From JACMLD01 sp047602295 (GTDB taxonomy: Bacteria; Bacteroidota; Bacteroidia; Chitinophagales; Chitinophagaceae): 64,000 nt of DNA. This document shows positions 46,595 to 56,799 of this stretch, one piece after another. A program made the translations under genes and the position numbers. The notes beneath the pieces were generated by a model. The model did no database searches. It was not told the origin of the DNA and was given only the letters and a program-made list of their open reading frames with translations. The first letter of the stretch is position 1. Every line of letters starts with the position of its first letter. The DNA lies in NCBI GenBank assembly GCA_047602295.1, contig JASGHP010000001.1, forward strand, positions 3,782,001 through 3,846,000. Direction: 5' to 3'.

Positions 46595-48970
46595 ATGCTC
46601 CGGAATTTTTTAAAAACAGCTTATCGTAATCTGTGGAAAAATAAAACCAACAGTTTTCTAAACATTTCCGGTCTGGCAATTGGCATTGCCTGTGCAGGAC
46701 TGATTTTTCTTTGGGTAGAAAACGAATTGGGATACGACCAGTTTAACCTGAAAAAAGACAGGTTATATGCGGTGAAGATGAACCAGAATTATGACAAAGG
46801 TGTGTTCACGCATAATTCAACACCCGGACTTTTGGGCCCAACCATGCTGGCAGAAATGCCTGGCATCGCTACTACTTGCCGCACAACGGAAGGCGAAGAT
46901 TATCCCCTGTTCTCCTCTGGAGATAAATCATACTATGCAGGCGGCAAATATGTTGAGCCGTCATTCTTCAGCATGTTTACAATGCCATTTGTACAAGGCG
47001 ACGCCAAAACAGCTTTCAAGCAATTATATTCTTTAGTGATTACCGAAAAAACGGCGAAAAAGTTTTTCGGCAACGAACAACATGTGATCGGTAAAACGAT
47101 CAGAATGGATAATAAACAGGATTATACAATCGCTGGTGTTATAAAAGATATTCCTGAAAACGCAAGTATTCAGTTTGAATGGCTGGCCCCATTCGAGGTT
47201 TTTGAAAAACCACGCACATGGTTGTCAAACTGGGACAGCTTTGGCATTAGCACGTACGCAGAATTGAAGCCAGGCGCCAATCTTGCAGCTATTAATAAAC
47301 TGATGTATAGCGCCGTTACCAAAAGAGAACCCACTTCTATTGGTCATCCGTTTCTGCTAAGTATGAATGATTGGCACTTGCGCAATAGTTTCGATAATGG
47401 CAAACAAAGCGGCGGACAGATTGAATACGTGCATTTGTTTTCATTAGTAGCATGGATTATTCTTTTTATTGCCTGCATAAACTTTATGAACCTGGCAACC
47501 GCCCGCAGCGAGAAACGTGCAAAAGAAGTTGGTGTTAGAAAAGTAATGGGTGCGCAAAGAAAGAACCTGGTGGCTCAGTTTATTGGTGAAGCAGTATTGT
47601 TGTCTTTACTAGCTACAGTACTGGCCGTTTTAATTATAAGCATTGCTTTACCCGCCTTTAATGGTTTGGTAAGGCAGAACCTTGTACTCAATATAGGCAG
47701 CCCCTTGCATATTGGCTTTGCCATCGTCATCATTGTAATTTGTGGTGTAGTTGCCGGCAGTTATCCATCGTTGTACCTGTCTGCATTTAACCCCATTTTT
47801 GTATTGAAGGGCATCAGGATGAAAGCAGGTAGCGCTGCTGTTATTCGTAAAGGTTTGGTGGTATTGCAATTCACCGCATCAATTGTTTTAATCATCAGTA
47901 CGATTATTATCTATCAGCAAATACAACATGTAAAAGGCAGAAACCTGGGCTTTAATAAAGACAAACTTGTAGAGATGAATGTGCAGGGAGATGTACTGAA
48001 ACATTATGCATCTATAAAACAGGAATTGCTAAATACCGGCTTAATTGAAAATGTTGCACTCACAGATCATTCAACTATATACAGCGGCAATAACACAGAC
48101 GGCATTAAATGGTCTGGCCAGGATCCTAATGCAAAAATTCTTGTGTCTGTTAGAGCCGTAAGTCCTGAATTCATTGCTACATCTGGCATGCACATGGTGG
48201 AAGGAAGGGATTTTAATGAGAACGCATCTTCAGACAGCTTGAATGTTATCATTACAGAATCGCTGGCAAAACTGATGGGTAAAGAATCTGCTGTTGGAAA
48301 AACATTGCAGTCCAGCAATGAGACACCAGACTATGCCAACTATAATGTTGTTGGTGTAGTAAAGGATTATGTTTACGGAGACATGTATGGCAAATCTGAT
48401 CCTGTAATATTCTTTTGCCTGCCGCAATATGCTACCAATCTTTACCTGCGCATAAAACCAAATGCCAATATAGAAAAGTCGATTGCACAAATTGGCGCTA
48501 TCATGAAAAAGAACAATCCTGCATATCCGTTCGATTATCGTTTTGTAGACGAACAATTCAACAACATGTTTGGAAACGAGATGTTGGTTAGCCAGTTGTC
48601 ACGCATATTTGCAGGTCTTGCCATTATTATTTCCTGTCTTGGTTTATTTGGATTATCTGCTTACACGGCAGAACGCAGAATTAAAGAAATAGGCATTAGA
48701 AAAGTATTGGGCGCCAGTGTTGCGGGCATTACCACTTTGTTGTCAGTAGAATTTTTGCAACTGATTATTGTAGCTGCATTGATTGCATTTCCTGTAGCGT
48801 GGTGGTTAATGAACAATTGGTTGCAAGGGTATTCATACCGAATCACCATTAGCTGGTGGGTGTTTATTGCCGCAGGGTTATTGTCTGTTTTGGTTGCCAT
48901 TGCTACCATCAGCTTTCAATCTATTAAAGCAGCGTTGATGAACCCGGTAAAGAGTTTGAGAACGGAGTGA
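46595..48970 (+). CDS. MacB/FtsX-type ABC permease P10
   Basis: 791 residues from the ATG at 46595. An in-frame TTG at 46544 would place 17 unrelated residues before the MLRNFLKTAYRNLWKNK start that all paralogues share. Helices near 21-41, 280-301, 331-352, 371-393, 419-440, 668-690, 720-741 and 755-777. Couplers AKEVGVRKVMGAQ and IKEIGIRKVLGAS. The second extracytoplasmic domain (GDVLKHYASIKQELLNTGLI, GxHMVEGRDFN) groups it loosely with P1 and P13. It is the only permease in the array with a promoter-like site, an operator-like pair and an insulating hairpin directly upstream, so it probably begins its own transcript. It ends NPVKSLRTE. Confidence 0.94.
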   Translation: MLRNFLKTAYRNLWKNKTNSFLNISGLAIGIACAGLIFLWVENELGYDQFNLKKDRLYAVKMNQNYDKGVFTHNSTPGLLGPTMLAEMPGIATTCRTTEGEDYPLFSSGDKSYYAGGKYVEPSFFSMFTMPFVQGDAKTAFKQLYSLVITEKTAKKFFGNEQHVIGKTIRMDNKQDYTIAGVIKDIPENASIQFEWLAPFEVFEKPRTWLSNWDSFGISTYAELKPGANLAAINKLMYSAVTKREPTSIGHPFLLSMNDWHLRNSFDNGKQSGGQIEYVHLFSLVAWIILFIACINFMNLATARSEKRAKEVGVRKVMGAQRKNLVAQFIGEAVLLSLLATVLAVLIISIALPAFNGLVRQNLVLNIGSPLHIGFAIVIIVICGVVAGSYPSLYLSAFNPIFVLKGIRMKAGSAAVIRKGLVVLQFTASIVLIISTIIIYQQIQHVKGRNLGFNKDKLVEMNVQGDVLKHYASIKQELLNTGLIENVALTDHSTIYSGNNTDGIKWSGQDPNAKILVSVRAVSPEFIATSGMHMVEGRDFNENASSDSLNVIITESLAKLMGKESAVGKTLQSSNETPDYANYNVVGVVKDYVYGDMYGKSDPVIFFCLPQYATNLYLRIKPNANIEKSIAQIGAIMKKNNPAYPFDYRFVDEQFNNMFGNEMLVSQLSRIFAGLAIIISCLGLFGLSAYTAERRIKEIGIRKVLGASVAGITTLLSVEFLQLIIVAALIAFPVAWWLMNNWLQGYSYRITISWWVFIAAGLLSVLVAIATISFQSIKAALMNPVKSLRTE

Positions 48971-48974
48971 ATAG

Positions 48975-49008
48975 TGGTGAGTAGTTAATGGCAAGTGGCT
49001 AGTGGGTA
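48975..49008. repeat. Degenerate heptamer-period block after P10
   Basis: GTGAGTA, GTTAATG, GCAAGTG and GCTAGTG follow in 7-base register, with more substitutions than in neighbouring copies. Confidence 0.5.
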
Positions 49009-49014
49009 GCGTAT

Positions 49015-49148
49015 CTCAGTTGCACTTTTGTACAGTTGAATGAAACAAAGCAATACCCAACCGCAGCCTGAAGCAGAATAGAATTGTTATGGTACAAGAG
49101 TGCGACGCAAGTAAGGCTGAATAAAAAACTACTGCCTGGTCAATACTA
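49015..49148 (+). repeat. Bipartite element copy R6, part B only
   Basis: TTGTACAGTTGAA at 49028, GCAGCCTGAAGCAGAATAG, then GTACAAGAGTGCGACGCAA at about 49092. The three part A hairpins are absent, showing that the two halves can occur separately. Confidence 0.65.
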
Positions 49149-49184
49149 AAATCATAAACTAACTAATCTTATTAAATACCCGTT

Positions 49185-51647
49185 ATGCTAAAAAATTATT
49201 TTACTGCAGCTTTTAGAAATTTCAGACGCAATAGTTTTTTCTCGGCAATCAATGTACTGGGACTGGCTATTGGCATCAGTGCTGCATTGGTAATTTTTCT
49301 GATTGTTCATTATGAATTCAGTTACGATAAATTTGAAAAGGATAATGAACGCATTTACCGTGTAGTATTGGATATGAAGTTTAATGGAATCGGAGGACAT
49401 TCGGCTGCTGTACAAGCCCCACTTGCCAATGCTGTTGCACATGAAATGACGGGAATAGAAGCAACAGCTCCGGTAATGAGTTTCCAGGGAGATGGAACTG
49501 CAAAAGTGACGATTGACAGAGACAACGCCAATGCAGTTGTTTACAAAAAACAAGATGATATTGCGTTCACCAATCCAGAATATTTTCACTTGATTCCTTT
49601 TACGTGGATAGCCGGCTCTCAACAAGCAGCTTTGAAAAATCCATTTTCAACAGTACTTACAGAAAGCAGAGCCAGTCAGTATTTTCCAGGCATTCCGCTG
49701 GCAGATGTGTTGGGCAAAAAAATTGTTTATAATGATGATATCACGGTGTACGTGCGTGGCATTGTAAAAGATTTACATCAACCCACAAGTTTTACTGCAC
49801 AAGAGTTTATCTCTTATACAACAATTGCCAAAACTAATTTGCAGCATAATTTTATGATGGATGTATGGGATGATTGGATGGCATATTCTCATTTATACAT
49901 AAAACTAGCAAAGGGAGCAGCAGTACAATCGGAGGAGGCTCAACTTAATATCCTGCTCAATAAATACAATAAGAATGCTAATAAAGACGCGGCCAACACT
50001 ATGGCTTTCCGCCTACAACCATTAAGTGATCTTCATTTTAATGCAGACTATAACGGATTTGGCCAACGAATAGCTAATAGAAAAACATTGTATGGCTTAT
50101 TGGCAATTGCATCGTTTCTATTATTGCTTGGCTGCATCAATTTCATTAATCTAACCACTGCACAAGCTGCACACCGTGCAAAAGAAATCGGTATAAGGAA
50201 AACAATGGGCAGTTCCAAACCACAACTTATTGCGCAATTTTTAGGTGAAACACTTTTTATTACTTTGGTGGCAACTTTGTTGTCTGTAGCGCTTACGCCA
50301 TTGTTGCTAACAATGTTTAAAGATTTTATTCCGCCAGGCTTGCATTTTGATTTGCTGCACGAATCATCCATTTTTATATTTCTATTATTGCTGGTGATAA
50401 CCGTTAGTTTCTTATCCGGCCTCTACCCTGCCCTTGTTTTATCTGGCTATAAACCTGTAACGGTTTTAAAAAATCAATCGTTTGCAAACGCAGGTTCCAA
50501 TCGCAATGCATGGGTAAGAAAAACACTCACGGTTTCCCAATTTGTGATTGCACAATTTTTTGTGATAGCCACATTAATGGTAAGCAAACAGATCAATTAC
50601 TCAATCAATTCAGATCTTGGTTTTAATAAAGAAGCCATCATTACAATTGACTTGCCAAGAGATACGGTGAAAACACATCCAGTACAATTGCTGCAATCAA
50701 TCAAATCTATCCCAGGGGTTGCTATTGCCAGCACAGGGTTTATGGCTCCTGCAGACAATGGCGCGGCATTTACCAATCTCATGTTCGACAATGGCAAAGA
50801 ATTAATAAAGCCAGAGGTAAGTGTACAGTTGAGGTTTGGCAATCCTGATTACCTGCGTGTATACCAGATTCCGCTTGTTGCAGGCAGAAATGTTTTGCCC
50901 AGTGATACCATGCGTGAAGTGCTGATTAATGAAACTTTTGCACATGCACTTGGATTTAAAAATCCAGCCGAGGCAGTTGGCAAAAATGTAACCATGCGCC
51001 GCGGCGCCGTATTGCCTGTTGTTGGCATTATTAAAGACTTTCACGATGTATCTATGCGTGGTTCTATCAATGCATTGATTTTCGCATCCGGTAATGGCAG
51101 AACATTACATATAAAACTACATCCCAATACAACCGGTGTTTCATCGTGGAAGAATACCGTTGCACAAATAGAAGGCAAGTATAAAGCCATGTACCCTGCG
51201 GAAGAGTTTAGCTATAAGTTTATGGATGAAACAATTGCTAAATTATATGAGAGTGAACAACAAACAGCCAGTCTGCTTAATTGGGCGACAGGTCTTACCA
51301 TTTTAATTAGTTGTCTTGGCTTATTTGGTTTGGTAATCTATACCACTAACACCCGTACAAAAGAAATTGGCATCCGTAAAATACTTGGCGCATCTGTTAC
51401 CAATATCATTTCTATATTATCGAAAGACTTTGTAATGATGGTGTTGCTGGCATTTGTAATAGCAGCACCAATTGCCTGGTGGGCTACCGATAAATGGCTG
51501 CAGGATTATGTATATCGCACAGATATGAGCTGGTGGATATTTGTGATCAGCGGCTTGCTGATGCTACTGGCCGCTATTACTACATTAAGCATCCAAACCA
51601 TTAAAACGGCTATGAGCAACCCGGTGAAGAGTTTGAGAACGGAGTGA
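49185..51647 (+). CDS. MacB/FtsX-type ABC permease P11
   Basis: 820 residues, the longest member. Helices near 20-42, 300-321, 350-371, 390-412, 442-462, 696-718, 750-770 and 784-806. Couplers AKEIGIRKTMGSS and TKEIGIRKILGAS. The first extracytoplasmic domain (43-299) is expanded, with VTIDRDNANAVVYKKQDD and a late HNFMMDVWDDWMAYSHLYIKL segment, and uses AVQAPLANAVAHEM where others have a TP/GP motif. TM2 is LLLGCINFINLTTA, keeping the Cys. The post-TM4 loop is GYKPVTVLKNQSF, without the usual Lys-Gly. It ends NPVKSLRTE. Confidence 0.93.
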   Translation: MLKNYFTAAFRNFRRNSFFSAINVLGLAIGISAALVIFLIVHYEFSYDKFEKDNERIYRVVLDMKFNGIGGHSAAVQAPLANAVAHEMTGIEATAPVMSFQGDGTAKVTIDRDNANAVVYKKQDDIAFTNPEYFHLIPFTWIAGSQQAALKNPFSTVLTESRASQYFPGIPLADVLGKKIVYNDDITVYVRGIVKDLHQPTSFTAQEFISYTTIAKTNLQHNFMMDVWDDWMAYSHLYIKLAKGAAVQSEEAQLNILLNKYNKNANKDAANTMAFRLQPLSDLHFNADYNGFGQRIANRKTLYGLLAIASFLLLLGCINFINLTTAQAAHRAKEIGIRKTMGSSKPQLIAQFLGETLFITLVATLLSVALTPLLLTMFKDFIPPGLHFDLLHESSIFIFLLLLVITVSFLSGLYPALVLSGYKPVTVLKNQSFANAGSNRNAWVRKTLTVSQFVIAQFFVIATLMVSKQINYSINSDLGFNKEAIITIDLPRDTVKTHPVQLLQSIKSIPGVAIASTGFMAPADNGAAFTNLMFDNGKELIKPEVSVQLRFGNPDYLRVYQIPLVAGRNVLPSDTMREVLINETFAHALGFKNPAEAVGKNVTMRRGAVLPVVGIIKDFHDVSMRGSINALIFASGNGRTLHIKLHPNTTGVSSWKNTVAQIEGKYKAMYPAEEFSYKFMDETIAKLYESEQQTASLLNWATGLTILISCLGLFGLVIYTTNTRTKEIGIRKILGASVTNIISILSKDFVMMVLLAFVIAAPIAWWATDKWLQDYVYRTDMSWWIFVISGLLMLLAAITTLSIQTIKTAMSNPVKSLRTE

Positions 51648-51652
51648 GCTGG

Positions 51653-51683
51653 TGAGTAGTGAGTAGCTAGTGGTGAGTGGGCG
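51653..51683. repeat. Heptamer-period repeat, GTGAGTG family, after P11
   Basis: GTGAGTA, GTGAGTA, GCTAGTG and GTGAGTG in register after the stop. A separate run TTTGACT, TTTAACT, TTTGAAT at 51764-51784 lies just before the P12 start. Confidence 0.65.
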
Positions 51684-51791
51684 TTCAGCTTGTTGGCTTG
51701 GTGATTAGAAAGTAAAATACAATATGCTAAATAAAGCAATAACAGATAACCGCGGTTTAGATTTTTGACTTTTAACTTTTGAATTGTTTAT

Positions 51792-54176
51792 ATGTTACGA
51801 AACTATTTCAATATCGCCATCCGGAATTTACTAAGACACAAAGTCTTTTCCATTATCAATATTACCGGGCTTACAGTTGGTATGGCTGCCTGTTTTTTAA
51901 TCTGGCAGTATGTGCGTTTTGAAACCAGCTACGATCAGTTTCATACAAAAGCAAACCGCATCTACCGTGTAATAGGAGATACTAAAACGCCTTCAGAAAC
52001 TATAGAACAGGCAATCACATCTGCACCCATTGCCATTAATGCCAAAAGCGATTTTCCAGAGGTGGAAGAAGCGGTTCGATTGGGCAGGGATGGTTTTCTT
52101 GTACATAAAGGAAATGTAAAGTTCCAGGAGAAAAATACCATACTGGCAGACTCAGGCTTCTTCAAAATTTTCGATTTTCCATTATTGCAAGGCGATAAAA
52201 ACACGGCGCTTGTTGAACCAATGAGTGTCATTCTATCTCAAACAGCAGCAAAGAAATATTTTGGAGATGCTAATCCTGTTGGCCAGCAGTTGCAACTTAC
52301 CGGTGCAGCTATTAATGCAAAGGTTACGGGTTTAATGAAAGACATTCCTGTTAATTCGCAAATACAGGGAGACATGATTGTATCCATGTCCTCATTTAAA
52401 CAAATTTATGGTGCTCCTACATCAGATAGCGAATGGACAAATCATGGATACTATACCTATCTTTTATTAAAGCCAAATGCAGATGCAAAAGCATTGGCAG
52501 CAAAGTTTCCTGATTTCATGGAAAGGCACCACGGGCAACAAGCAAGAGCGTTGCATATGCAGGATTATTTAAACCTGGAACCATTTCCTGATGTATACCT
52601 GAAATCAAAAAGAGATGGCTTTGTAACTGGTAATATCAACAACGTGTACATTTTCTCCGTGATTGGAATTTTCATTTTATTGATAGCCTGTATCAATTTC
52701 ATTAACCTAACCACAGCACGCAGTGCTGACAGGGCAAAAGAAGTTGGCATACGCAAAGTAGCCGGAGCCGGAAGGTTTGAATTGGCCAGGCAATTCATTG
52801 GTGAGTCTGTTATCATTTGCCTGATTGCTTTTTCACTGGCATTACTAATTAGTTCTCTATTGCTTCCTTTATTCAATCAACTGGCAGGTAAAACAATTAG
52901 TGTGCATGTAATTAATAATCCGTCACAGTTTCTGGTGCTTTTTATAATTGCTATACTAATAGGTATTGTTGCAGGCCTCTACCCCTCTGTAATACTCTCT
53001 GCTTACAAACCGGTTAATGTATTAAAAGGACGTTTTGCTACAAGTACCAGTGGAATTCTTTTAAGGCGCAGTCTTGTTGTTTTTCAATTTACTATTTCTA
53101 TTGTGCTGATAGCAGGCACGATGATCGTTTATAGTCAACTGCATTACATGCGTAGCAAGGATACTGGTTTTAATAAAGACCAGGTGATGGTGATTAATAC
53201 CAATTTCGACAAAAACAAAAATGCTTTCCAGGAATCATTAAAAAATATACCTGGTGTTATCTCAACCAGTTTTTCTTCTGCTGTTCCCGGTGGCGATTAT
53301 CCCGGTGCTTATTCGCAAATGGAAAACAAGGCTGGTGAAACACAAAAGACCAACCTGAATATATTTTTTGTTGACTTCAATTATATAGACCAGTACAAGC
53401 TAAAACTGGTGGCAGGCAGATCTTTTTCTACTGCATTTCCTACTGATAGTACGCAGGCGATGGTGATAAATGAAAGCACTGCAAAATTGCTGGGCTACAC
53501 CAATGTAACAGAAGCAGTAGGCCGCAATTTTGATCAATGGGGAAGAAAAGGAAAGATAATAGGCGTGCTAAAAGATTTTCATTACGCGTCTTTGCAGACA
53601 GATATCAAACCTTTGACTATGCGGGTTGAACCGGGGGGCTGGGGCATGTTGTCTGTTAAAATAGCTGGCAACCAACTTTCTCCTGCTATTAAATCAATAG
53701 AAAATAAATGGAAGCAGACCATACCTAATCGGCCATTTGAATATGATTTTCTCGATCAACTACTCTATAACCAATACAAAGCGGAAGACAATTTTGGCAG
53801 CCTGTTTTTAAATTTTGCCGTACTGGCCATTTTTATTTCCTGCCTGGGTTTATTGGGATTGGCTTCCTATAGCACATTGCAACGACGTAAAGAAATTGGT
53901 GTGCGCAAAGTACTGGGTGCAAGTGTAGCCGCTATTGTGCAATTGTTATCAAAAGATTTTTTACGACTGGTACTAATAGCCATTATAATAGCAACACCGA
54001 TCGCATGGCTGGTAATGCAAAAATGGCTGCAATCATTTGCATACCGCATCAATATTGGTTGGTGGATTTTTGCAGCGGCAGGCTTATTGTCAATTGCAGT
54101 TGCCATGTTTATCATCAGCTTCCAGGCTATAAAAGCGGCATTGGCAAACCCGGTGAAGAGTTTGCGGACAGAATGA
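51792..54176 (+). CDS. MacB/FtsX-type ABC permease P12
   Basis: 794 residues. Helices near 20-41, 284-305, 335-357, 377-399, 425-447, 673-694, 725-745 and 760-782. Couplers AKEVGIRKVAGAG and RKEIGVRKVLGAS. The whole second extracytoplasmic domain tracks P3: VPGGDYPGAYSQME, NxFFVDFNYIDQYKLKLVAGRSF, NFDQWGRKGKIIGV and RVEPGGWGMLSVKI. P3 and P12 are 25 kb apart, so the duplication was not a simple recent tandem event, or intervening copies have since been added. It ends NPVKSLRTE. Confidence 0.94.
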   Translation: MLRNYFNIAIRNLLRHKVFSIINITGLTVGMAACFLIWQYVRFETSYDQFHTKANRIYRVIGDTKTPSETIEQAITSAPIAINAKSDFPEVEEAVRLGRDGFLVHKGNVKFQEKNTILADSGFFKIFDFPLLQGDKNTALVEPMSVILSQTAAKKYFGDANPVGQQLQLTGAAINAKVTGLMKDIPVNSQIQGDMIVSMSSFKQIYGAPTSDSEWTNHGYYTYLLLKPNADAKALAAKFPDFMERHHGQQARALHMQDYLNLEPFPDVYLKSKRDGFVTGNINNVYIFSVIGIFILLIACINFINLTTARSADRAKEVGIRKVAGAGRFELARQFIGESVIICLIAFSLALLISSLLLPLFNQLAGKTISVHVINNPSQFLVLFIIAILIGIVAGLYPSVILSAYKPVNVLKGRFATSTSGILLRRSLVVFQFTISIVLIAGTMIVYSQLHYMRSKDTGFNKDQVMVINTNFDKNKNAFQESLKNIPGVISTSFSSAVPGGDYPGAYSQMENKAGETQKTNLNIFFVDFNYIDQYKLKLVAGRSFSTAFPTDSTQAMVINESTAKLLGYTNVTEAVGRNFDQWGRKGKIIGVLKDFHYASLQTDIKPLTMRVEPGGWGMLSVKIAGNQLSPAIKSIENKWKQTIPNRPFEYDFLDQLLYNQYKAEDNFGSLFLNFAVLAIFISCLGLLGLASYSTLQRRKEIGVRKVLGASVAAIVQLLSKDFLRLVLIAIIIATPIAWLVMQKWLQSFAYRINIGWWIFAAAGLLSIAVAMFIISFQAIKAALANPVKSLRTE

Positions 54177-54331
54177 TTATCGTGAGTGGTGAGAAGTGAG
54201 TGGCGAGTGGGAGTTTAGTTTATTGGTTGATCAATTGGCCGGTTGGAATTGGGAATTAGGAATTTGGGCGTGAGCGGCAAATGCAAAACTTCATCAACTT
54301 ATGTTTAGATAAAATAATAATGAACCAGGCA

Positions 54332-54366
54332 TTTTGAATTTTGACTTTTAACTTTTGAATTTTATG
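54332..54366. repeat. Heptamer-period repeat running into the P13 start codon
   Basis: TTTTGAA, TTTTGAC, TTTTAAC, TTTTGAA and TTTTATG; the last unit contains the ATG at 54364. A GTGAGTG-type block (from 54182) follows the P12 stop in the same 187-bp gap. Confidence 0.65.
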
Positions 54367-56727
54367 ATAAAGAATTATTTCAAAATTGCATTCAGAAATT
54401 TAAGCCGCAACAAAGGCTTTTCATTTCTTAATATTACCGGCCTTGCTATTGGCATGGCAAGCGCAATTATTATTCTATTATGGATTCAGAATGAAGTAAG
54501 CTTTGACCGCTTTCATACCAACACAGCAAGACTGTACCAGGTTTTGGGCAACCAGGCAGTAAATGGAAAAATAGTAACCAATACTCCTACCCCGGAGATT
54601 ATGGCGCCTGTATTGAAGCACGATATTCCTGAATTGGAAAGTGTTACAAGAATCAGTTGGGGAGAAAATTATCTTTTAGCTGTTGGCGATAAAAAGTTAC
54701 AGGCTAAAAGCAATCTGGTAGATCCTGACTTTCTTACCATGTTTGATTTTCCTTTAATCAGGGGCGATAAGAAAACAGCTTTGAATGATCCCTACTCGAT
54801 TGTTGTTACAGAGCAGTTTGCAAAAAAAGTATTTGGTAATGAAGACCCGATAGACAAAGTGATAAAAGTGGACAATGATGAAAACTATAAAGTGTCTGCT
54901 TTAATGAAAGATCTTCCCAACAATACGCAATTTGATTTTGAATACCTGATGTCATATGAACACAAAAGCGCTAAAGGTTATATTGACAGTAACTGGGCAG
55001 ACATCTCTATCCGCACGTATGTGATGCTAAAACCCAACGCATCGCTTGAAAGTGCTAATAAAAAAATTAAGGATCTTGTAGATATTCATTCCGGTGGTAA
55101 AGCTGCCAAAGCAGAACAGTTCTTTTATCCTTTTAGCAGAACCAGGTTATATGCTTCATTTGAAAATGGAAAACCTTCCGGCGGACTTATTGAAAGAGTA
55201 AGAACCTTCGCTGTCATTGCAATATTTATTTTGCTGATTGCCTGTATCAATTTTATGAACCTATCTACTGCTAAAAGTGAAAAACGTGCAAAAGAAGTGG
55301 GTATTCGCAAAGTGGCAGGCGCTTTAAAAAGGTCTTTGATAATGCAATTCCTGGCTGAATCCATTTTTATGGCACTTATAGCCGGCGTTATTGCTATAAT
55401 TATCGTACAGCTTTGTTTGCCCGCATTTAACCAGTTAGTAAAAAAAGAATTGTTTATTGATTACGGCAACATTTATTTGTGGTTAAGCGCCATTGCCTTT
55501 GTTTTATTCACCGGCATACTGGCAGGCAGCTACCCTGCTTTCTTTTTATCGGCATTCAAACCAGTGAGTGTGCTAAAAGGAAGTTTTAAAAGAGTATATG
55601 CATTGGTAACGCCGCGCAAAGTGCTGGTTGTTTTGCAATTTACATTTGCCATTGCCCTTATCATCTGCACTGTTGTGGTGAAACAGCAGATACAATATGC
55701 ACAACAACGGGAAACTGGTTATAATAAAAAAGATCTGGGTTATGTTTTTTTTGAAGGAGATATGCTGAAGAACTATCAGCTTATTAAAAACGAATTGCTT
55801 ACTGCTGGCATAGCCACTTCTATAAGCAGGGGCCAATCGCCGCTAACACAAAACTGGAGCAGCGCTGTTAGCATGAAATGGGAAGGGAAAGATCCAAATG
55901 TAAAAATTCAGATCAACCGCTATACAACAGATGGCGGTATTGTGAAAACTACGGGCATGCAACTGGTAGAGGGAAGGGATATTGATATAAAAAATTATCC
56001 AACAGACTCCACAGCTTGCATATTAAATGAAGCTGCAGTGAAAATCATGGGTTTCAAAAAGCCTGTAGGACAGCTAATTTTTGACAATCCCATCAACTGG
56101 CATGTGGTAGGTGTAATAAAAGATTTTATACTGGAATCTCCTTATGAAACAATAAGACCCTTTATGATAAAGGGCCCCCGATACGGTGGTGCCGTTACTT
56201 ATGTAAAACTCAATAACGCCAATACAACGGAGAAAAACTTAAAAGATGCGGAGGCAATATTCAAAAAATACAACCCTGCTTACCCATTCAATTTTCATTT
56301 TGCTGATGAAGAATATGCGAAGAAGTTTACGGATGAACAATTAACTGGCAAACTGGCTTCTTTATTTGCGGCGCTCACCATTTTTATTTCCTGTCTTGGG
56401 TTGTTTGGCCTTGCAGCGTACATGGCAGAGAATCGCATTAAAGAAATTGGTGTAAGAAAAATACTGGGTGCATCTGTAAGCAATATTGCGTCACTGTTAT
56501 CTATTGATTTTATAAAACTGGTAGGCATTGCTATTCTTGTTGCATCCCCCATTGCGTGGTGGGTAACCGGCAAATGGCTGGATGGTTATAATTACAGGGT
56601 GAATGTAAGTTGGTGGGTCTTTGCAATATCTGGTGCCATTGCAATATTGATAGCATTGATAACAGTGAGCTTCCAGGCTATTAAAGCGGCTATGGCTAAC
56701 CCTGTGAAGAGTTTGAGAGCGGAATGA
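54364..56727 (+). CDS. MacB/FtsX-type ABC permease P13
   Basis: 787 residues from the ATG at 54364; an upstream in-frame TTG at 54355 lies within repeat sequence and is unlikely. Helices near 20-41, 275-296, 326-348, 366-389, 413-435, 662-684, 715-735 and 750-771. Couplers AKEVGIRKVAGAL and IKEIGVRKILGAS. It is the closest relative of P1 across both extracytoplasmic domains (MAPVLKHDIPE, LKDLPNNTQFDFEYL, EGRDIDIKNYPTDSTA). It ends NPVKSLRAE, with Ala in the tail. Confidence 0.94.
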   Translation: MIKNYFKIAFRNLSRNKGFSFLNITGLAIGMASAIIILLWIQNEVSFDRFHTNTARLYQVLGNQAVNGKIVTNTPTPEIMAPVLKHDIPELESVTRISWGENYLLAVGDKKLQAKSNLVDPDFLTMFDFPLIRGDKKTALNDPYSIVVTEQFAKKVFGNEDPIDKVIKVDNDENYKVSALMKDLPNNTQFDFEYLMSYEHKSAKGYIDSNWADISIRTYVMLKPNASLESANKKIKDLVDIHSGGKAAKAEQFFYPFSRTRLYASFENGKPSGGLIERVRTFAVIAIFILLIACINFMNLSTAKSEKRAKEVGIRKVAGALKRSLIMQFLAESIFMALIAGVIAIIIVQLCLPAFNQLVKKELFIDYGNIYLWLSAIAFVLFTGILAGSYPAFFLSAFKPVSVLKGSFKRVYALVTPRKVLVVLQFTFAIALIICTVVVKQQIQYAQQRETGYNKKDLGYVFFEGDMLKNYQLIKNELLTAGIATSISRGQSPLTQNWSSAVSMKWEGKDPNVKIQINRYTTDGGIVKTTGMQLVEGRDIDIKNYPTDSTACILNEAAVKIMGFKKPVGQLIFDNPINWHVVGVIKDFILESPYETIRPFMIKGPRYGGAVTYVKLNNANTTEKNLKDAEAIFKKYNPAYPFNFHFADEEYAKKFTDEQLTGKLASLFAALTIFISCLGLFGLAAYMAENRIKEIGVRKILGASVSNIASLLSIDFIKLVGIAILVASPIAWWVTGKWLDGYNYRVNVSWWVFAISGAIAILIALITVSFQAIKAAMANPVKSLRAE

Positions 56728-56731
56728 TTAT

Positions 56732-56795
56732 CGTGAGTAGTGAGACGTGAGTGGTGAGTGGGAGTTGATTGGAATTAGTAATTAGGAATTGGGCT
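56732..56795. repeat. Heptamer blocks after P13
   Basis: GTGAGTA, GTGAGAC, GTGAGTG and GTGAGTG (56732 onward) followed by AATTAGT, AATTAGG and AATTGGG (about 56772-56793). This is the left end of the 561-bp gap. Confidence 0.6.
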
Positions 56796-56799
56796 TTGA

